This document shows positions 62,621 through 64,000 of a DNA stretch of 64,000 bases, one piece after another. Every line of letters begins with the position of its first letter. The stretch's first letter is position 1. Origin of the DNA: Thiohalocapsa sp. GTDB taxonomy: Bacteria; Pseudomonadota; Gammaproteobacteria; Chromatiales; Chromatiaceae. The notes beneath the pieces were generated by a model, which searched no databases, had not been told where the DNA came from, and saw only the letters and a list, made by a program, of their open reading frames with translations. The position numbers were made by a program, and so were the translations under genes. The DNA lies in the NCBI GenBank assembly GCA_021736785.1, contig JAIPFF010000019.1, positions 24,214-88,213 on the forward strand. Direction: 5' to 3'.

Positions 62621-63376
62621 TTGAGAGTTTCGATCTGGCTGCTGATCGCAGTCTTGCTCCTGCCCGCGGCTGCCTCCTCGGAGGTGACCGTCGGCGCTTT
62701 CTCGCAAGCGCCCGCGGATGGTTCCGTCCCCGCCGGCTGGCGCCTCGCCAAGTTGCCGGGCGTCGCGCCGACCCGCTTTCGGCTGGGGGAGGGCGGCGCC
62801 GTCACGGCGGTCCGCCTGGATGCGGACAACGCGGCCGCCAGCCTGTTTCGCCCGCTTCGCGTCGACGCCGCGCGCACGCCCGTGCTGCGATGGCGCTGGC
62901 GAGTGGACCGCTTGATCGACGGTGCCGATATCCGGCAAAAGGACGGCGACGACCTCCCGGCGCGTCTATACGTCATGTTCGACTATCCGCTGGAGCGCCT
63001 ACCGCTGGCCGAGCGCACCAAGATCAAGCTCGCACGCGCGGTTGCCGGCGATCTCTTGCCGGCGGCGGCGCTCTGCTACGTCTGGGACGGACGCTTGCCC
63101 GCGGGTACGACGTTGTGGAACGCCTATACCGATCGCGTGCGGGTGGTGGTGGTGCGCAGCGGGCCGCAGCGCATCGGCGACTGGGTCACCGAAGAGCGTG
63201 ACGTTGCCGCCGATTTCAGGGCGGCATTCGGTGAAGCACCCCCGCCGATCTCGGGAGTCGCCATCGCCGCCGATACCGACCAGACCGGCGCAGTCGCCCG
63301 CTCCTGGTTCGGCGACATTGCATTCCTTCCTCATCCGGAGTCCGGAGCCGGTCAGTCGCAAGGCGGCCAGCCGTAG
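62621..63376 (+). CDS. Exported DUF3047 family protein
   Basis: A 251-residue secreted protein. The start used is a TTG at 62621, preceded by GGAG at eight bases and giving a clean Sec signal (RVSIWLLIAVLLLPAAASSE). A GTG at 62564 would extend the N-terminus by 19 residues and bury the signal. The mature part has the DUF3047 pattern VLRWRWRVDRLIDGADIRQKDGDDLPARLYVMFDY, LCYVWDGRLPAGTTLWNAYT and VAIAADTDQTGAVARSWFGDI. Function unknown; the fold is probably a beta sandwich. Its 3' end overlaps the next convergent gene by 25 bases. Confidence 0.87.
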   Translation: MRVSIWLLIAVLLLPAAASSEVTVGAFSQAPADGSVPAGWRLAKLPGVAPTRFRLGEGGAVTAVRLDADNAAASLFRPLRVDAARTPVLRWRWRVDRLIDGADIRQKDGDDLPARLYVMFDYPLERLPLAERTKIKLARAVAGDLLPAAALCYVWDGRLPAGTTLWNAYTDRVRVVVVRSGPQRIGDWVTEERDVAADFRAAFGEAPPPISGVAIAADTDQTGAVARSWFGDIAFLPHPESGAGQSQGGQP

Positions 63377-64000
63377 CCCCAGCGCCAGGGCAGAGTGCTG
63401 CAGGGAATGCCGCCCAGGCGCACCGAGCGGTACATGAGATCGGCGATGGCGCGATAGAGTCCCGCCACCTGCGCCTGGCTCAGGCCGTATTCGACCGCCA
63501 GCTCGGGCGCGCGGGCAGTTCCGGTCGCGAGCACGCACCGGCGCAGCGCGAGGTCGGCCGAGCGGCGCGCGTCGAAGCTTTGCCGCGGGCCGGCATCACG
63601 GGGTCCACCGGCGTGATAGAGGCGGTCGTGCTCGATGCAGCAATGTTGCCAAGGGGGCAGCTGCCCATGCGCCTGGCGGAAGTCTCCCGCCCAAGAGGCG
63701 AAGGCATCCCAGGCCGCGGACAGGCCGCCGCTGCAACCGTCGGTAGAGAAGGCGTCGAGGTGGTTGTCCGGGTCCGACTTTTGCCGCGCCAAGCGTTCAT
63801 GGCGCGCCAACTCTAGCGCCAGTTCAAGCGTCAGGGCCAGTCCCACCCCGCCGCCGTCGCCGCCGCCGTCGCCGCCGCCGTCGCCGGACTCGCGTGCTCG
63901 CTCGGATAGGCGCTCGGGTGCCGGGCCGGAATCCGTGAAGGGGGCCGGCGCCGGCCCGGGCGTTGCTGCCGGTCCGGGCGCCGGAGCCGACTCCGGTGCC
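63352..64000 (-). CDS. Phospholipase A2-like protein, 5' end outside window
   Basis: A minus-strand gene open to the right edge of the window. Its C-terminal ~140 residues contain FSTDGCSGGLSAAWD, then WQHCCIEHDRLYHAGG and, after a spacer, ADLALRRCVL. The CCxxHD pair with flanking cysteines is the active-site signature of phospholipase A2-like folds (His-Asp dyad). Upstream is a Gly/Asp repeat (GDGGG three times, from a 12-bp repeat at about 63850-63885) and a Pro/Ala-rich region. A GTG at 63846 could start a shorter form, but the frame continues, so the N-terminus (and any signal peptide) is not visible. Activity is inferred from the motif. Confidence 0.65.
   Translation of the reverse strand, partial: APESAPAPGPAATPGPAPAPFTDSGPAPERLSERARESGDGGGDGGGDGGGVGLALTLELALELARHERLARQKSDPDNHLDAFSTDGCSGGLSAAWDAFASWAGDFRQAHGQLPPWQHCCIEHDRLYHAGGPRDAGPRQSFDARRSADLALRRCVLATGTARAPELAVEYGLSQAQVAGLYRAIADLMYRSVRLGGIPCSTLPWRWGYGWPPCD

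Noticed and set aside
1..64000. Search by eye for tRNA, rRNA, insertion sequences, integrases other than XerC, and CRISPR arrays.
   Set aside because: None could be supported. XerC has its normal housekeeping context, so no mobile element is claimed.

Overview
The window is a stretch of a high-GC gammaproteobacterial chromosome. It most resembles a purple sulfur bacterium of the Chromatiaceae type. Three things point there: a bacteriochlorophyll magnesium-chelatase operon (bchI-bchD-bchO), a secreted Gly/Tyr-repeat protein that looks like a sulfur globule envelope protein together with a second Gly/Tyr/Pro-rich one, and a DsrC-family sulfur carrier protein. Ubiquinone genes (ubiE, ubiJ, ubiB) and a complete classical menaquinone gene set lie in the same window, which fits a phototroph using both quinones. 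The taxonomic statement is an inference from gene content; no rRNA or tRNA gene was recognised.

Layout. 1-7 kb: surface polysaccharide genes (partial glycosyltransferase-like gene, ABC exporter wzm/wzt, two glycosyltransferases, a sugar epimerase) facing kdsA. 7-10 kb: ubiE-ubiJ-ubiB-kdsA run on the minus strand. 10-18 kb: DUF971 protein, sulfotransferase, hslVU protease, metallo-beta-lactamase-fold enzyme, BLUF photoreceptor, a 15-copy heptanucleotide array, fasciclin protein, glutaredoxin. 17.7-22.5 kb: a conserved housekeeping operon lptM-lysA-methyltransferase-dapF-DUF484-xerC. 22.8-31.7 kb: envelope and unknown-function genes (META lipoprotein, L,D-transpeptidase, DUF1631, hydrolase, SDR/DUF2867, LysR).

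31.8-37.5 kb is the most distinctive part: a sulfur globule protein candidate, dihydroorotase, hisI, a DsrC homologue with an unusual cysteine-rich tail, a DUF302 protein, an isoprenylcysteine-methyltransferase-like membrane enzyme and a second secreted Gly/Tyr/Pro-rich protein. 37.6-41 kb: hypB, hypA, speA. 41.2-45.1 kb: bchI-bchD-bchO.

45.6-55.1 kb: the menaquinone cluster. menF-menD-menB-menA-menC-menH and a DHNA-CoA-type thioesterase run leftwards, and menE faces them from the other strand. With UbiE/MenG at 9-10 kb this covers chorismate to menaquinone. 55.3-64 kb: a degenerate alpha/beta hydrolase, SOUL haem-binding protein, dihaem cytochrome c, RapA, Tat-exported aldo/keto reductase, DUF6064, DUF3047 and a CCxxHD phospholipase-A2-like protein cut by the window end.
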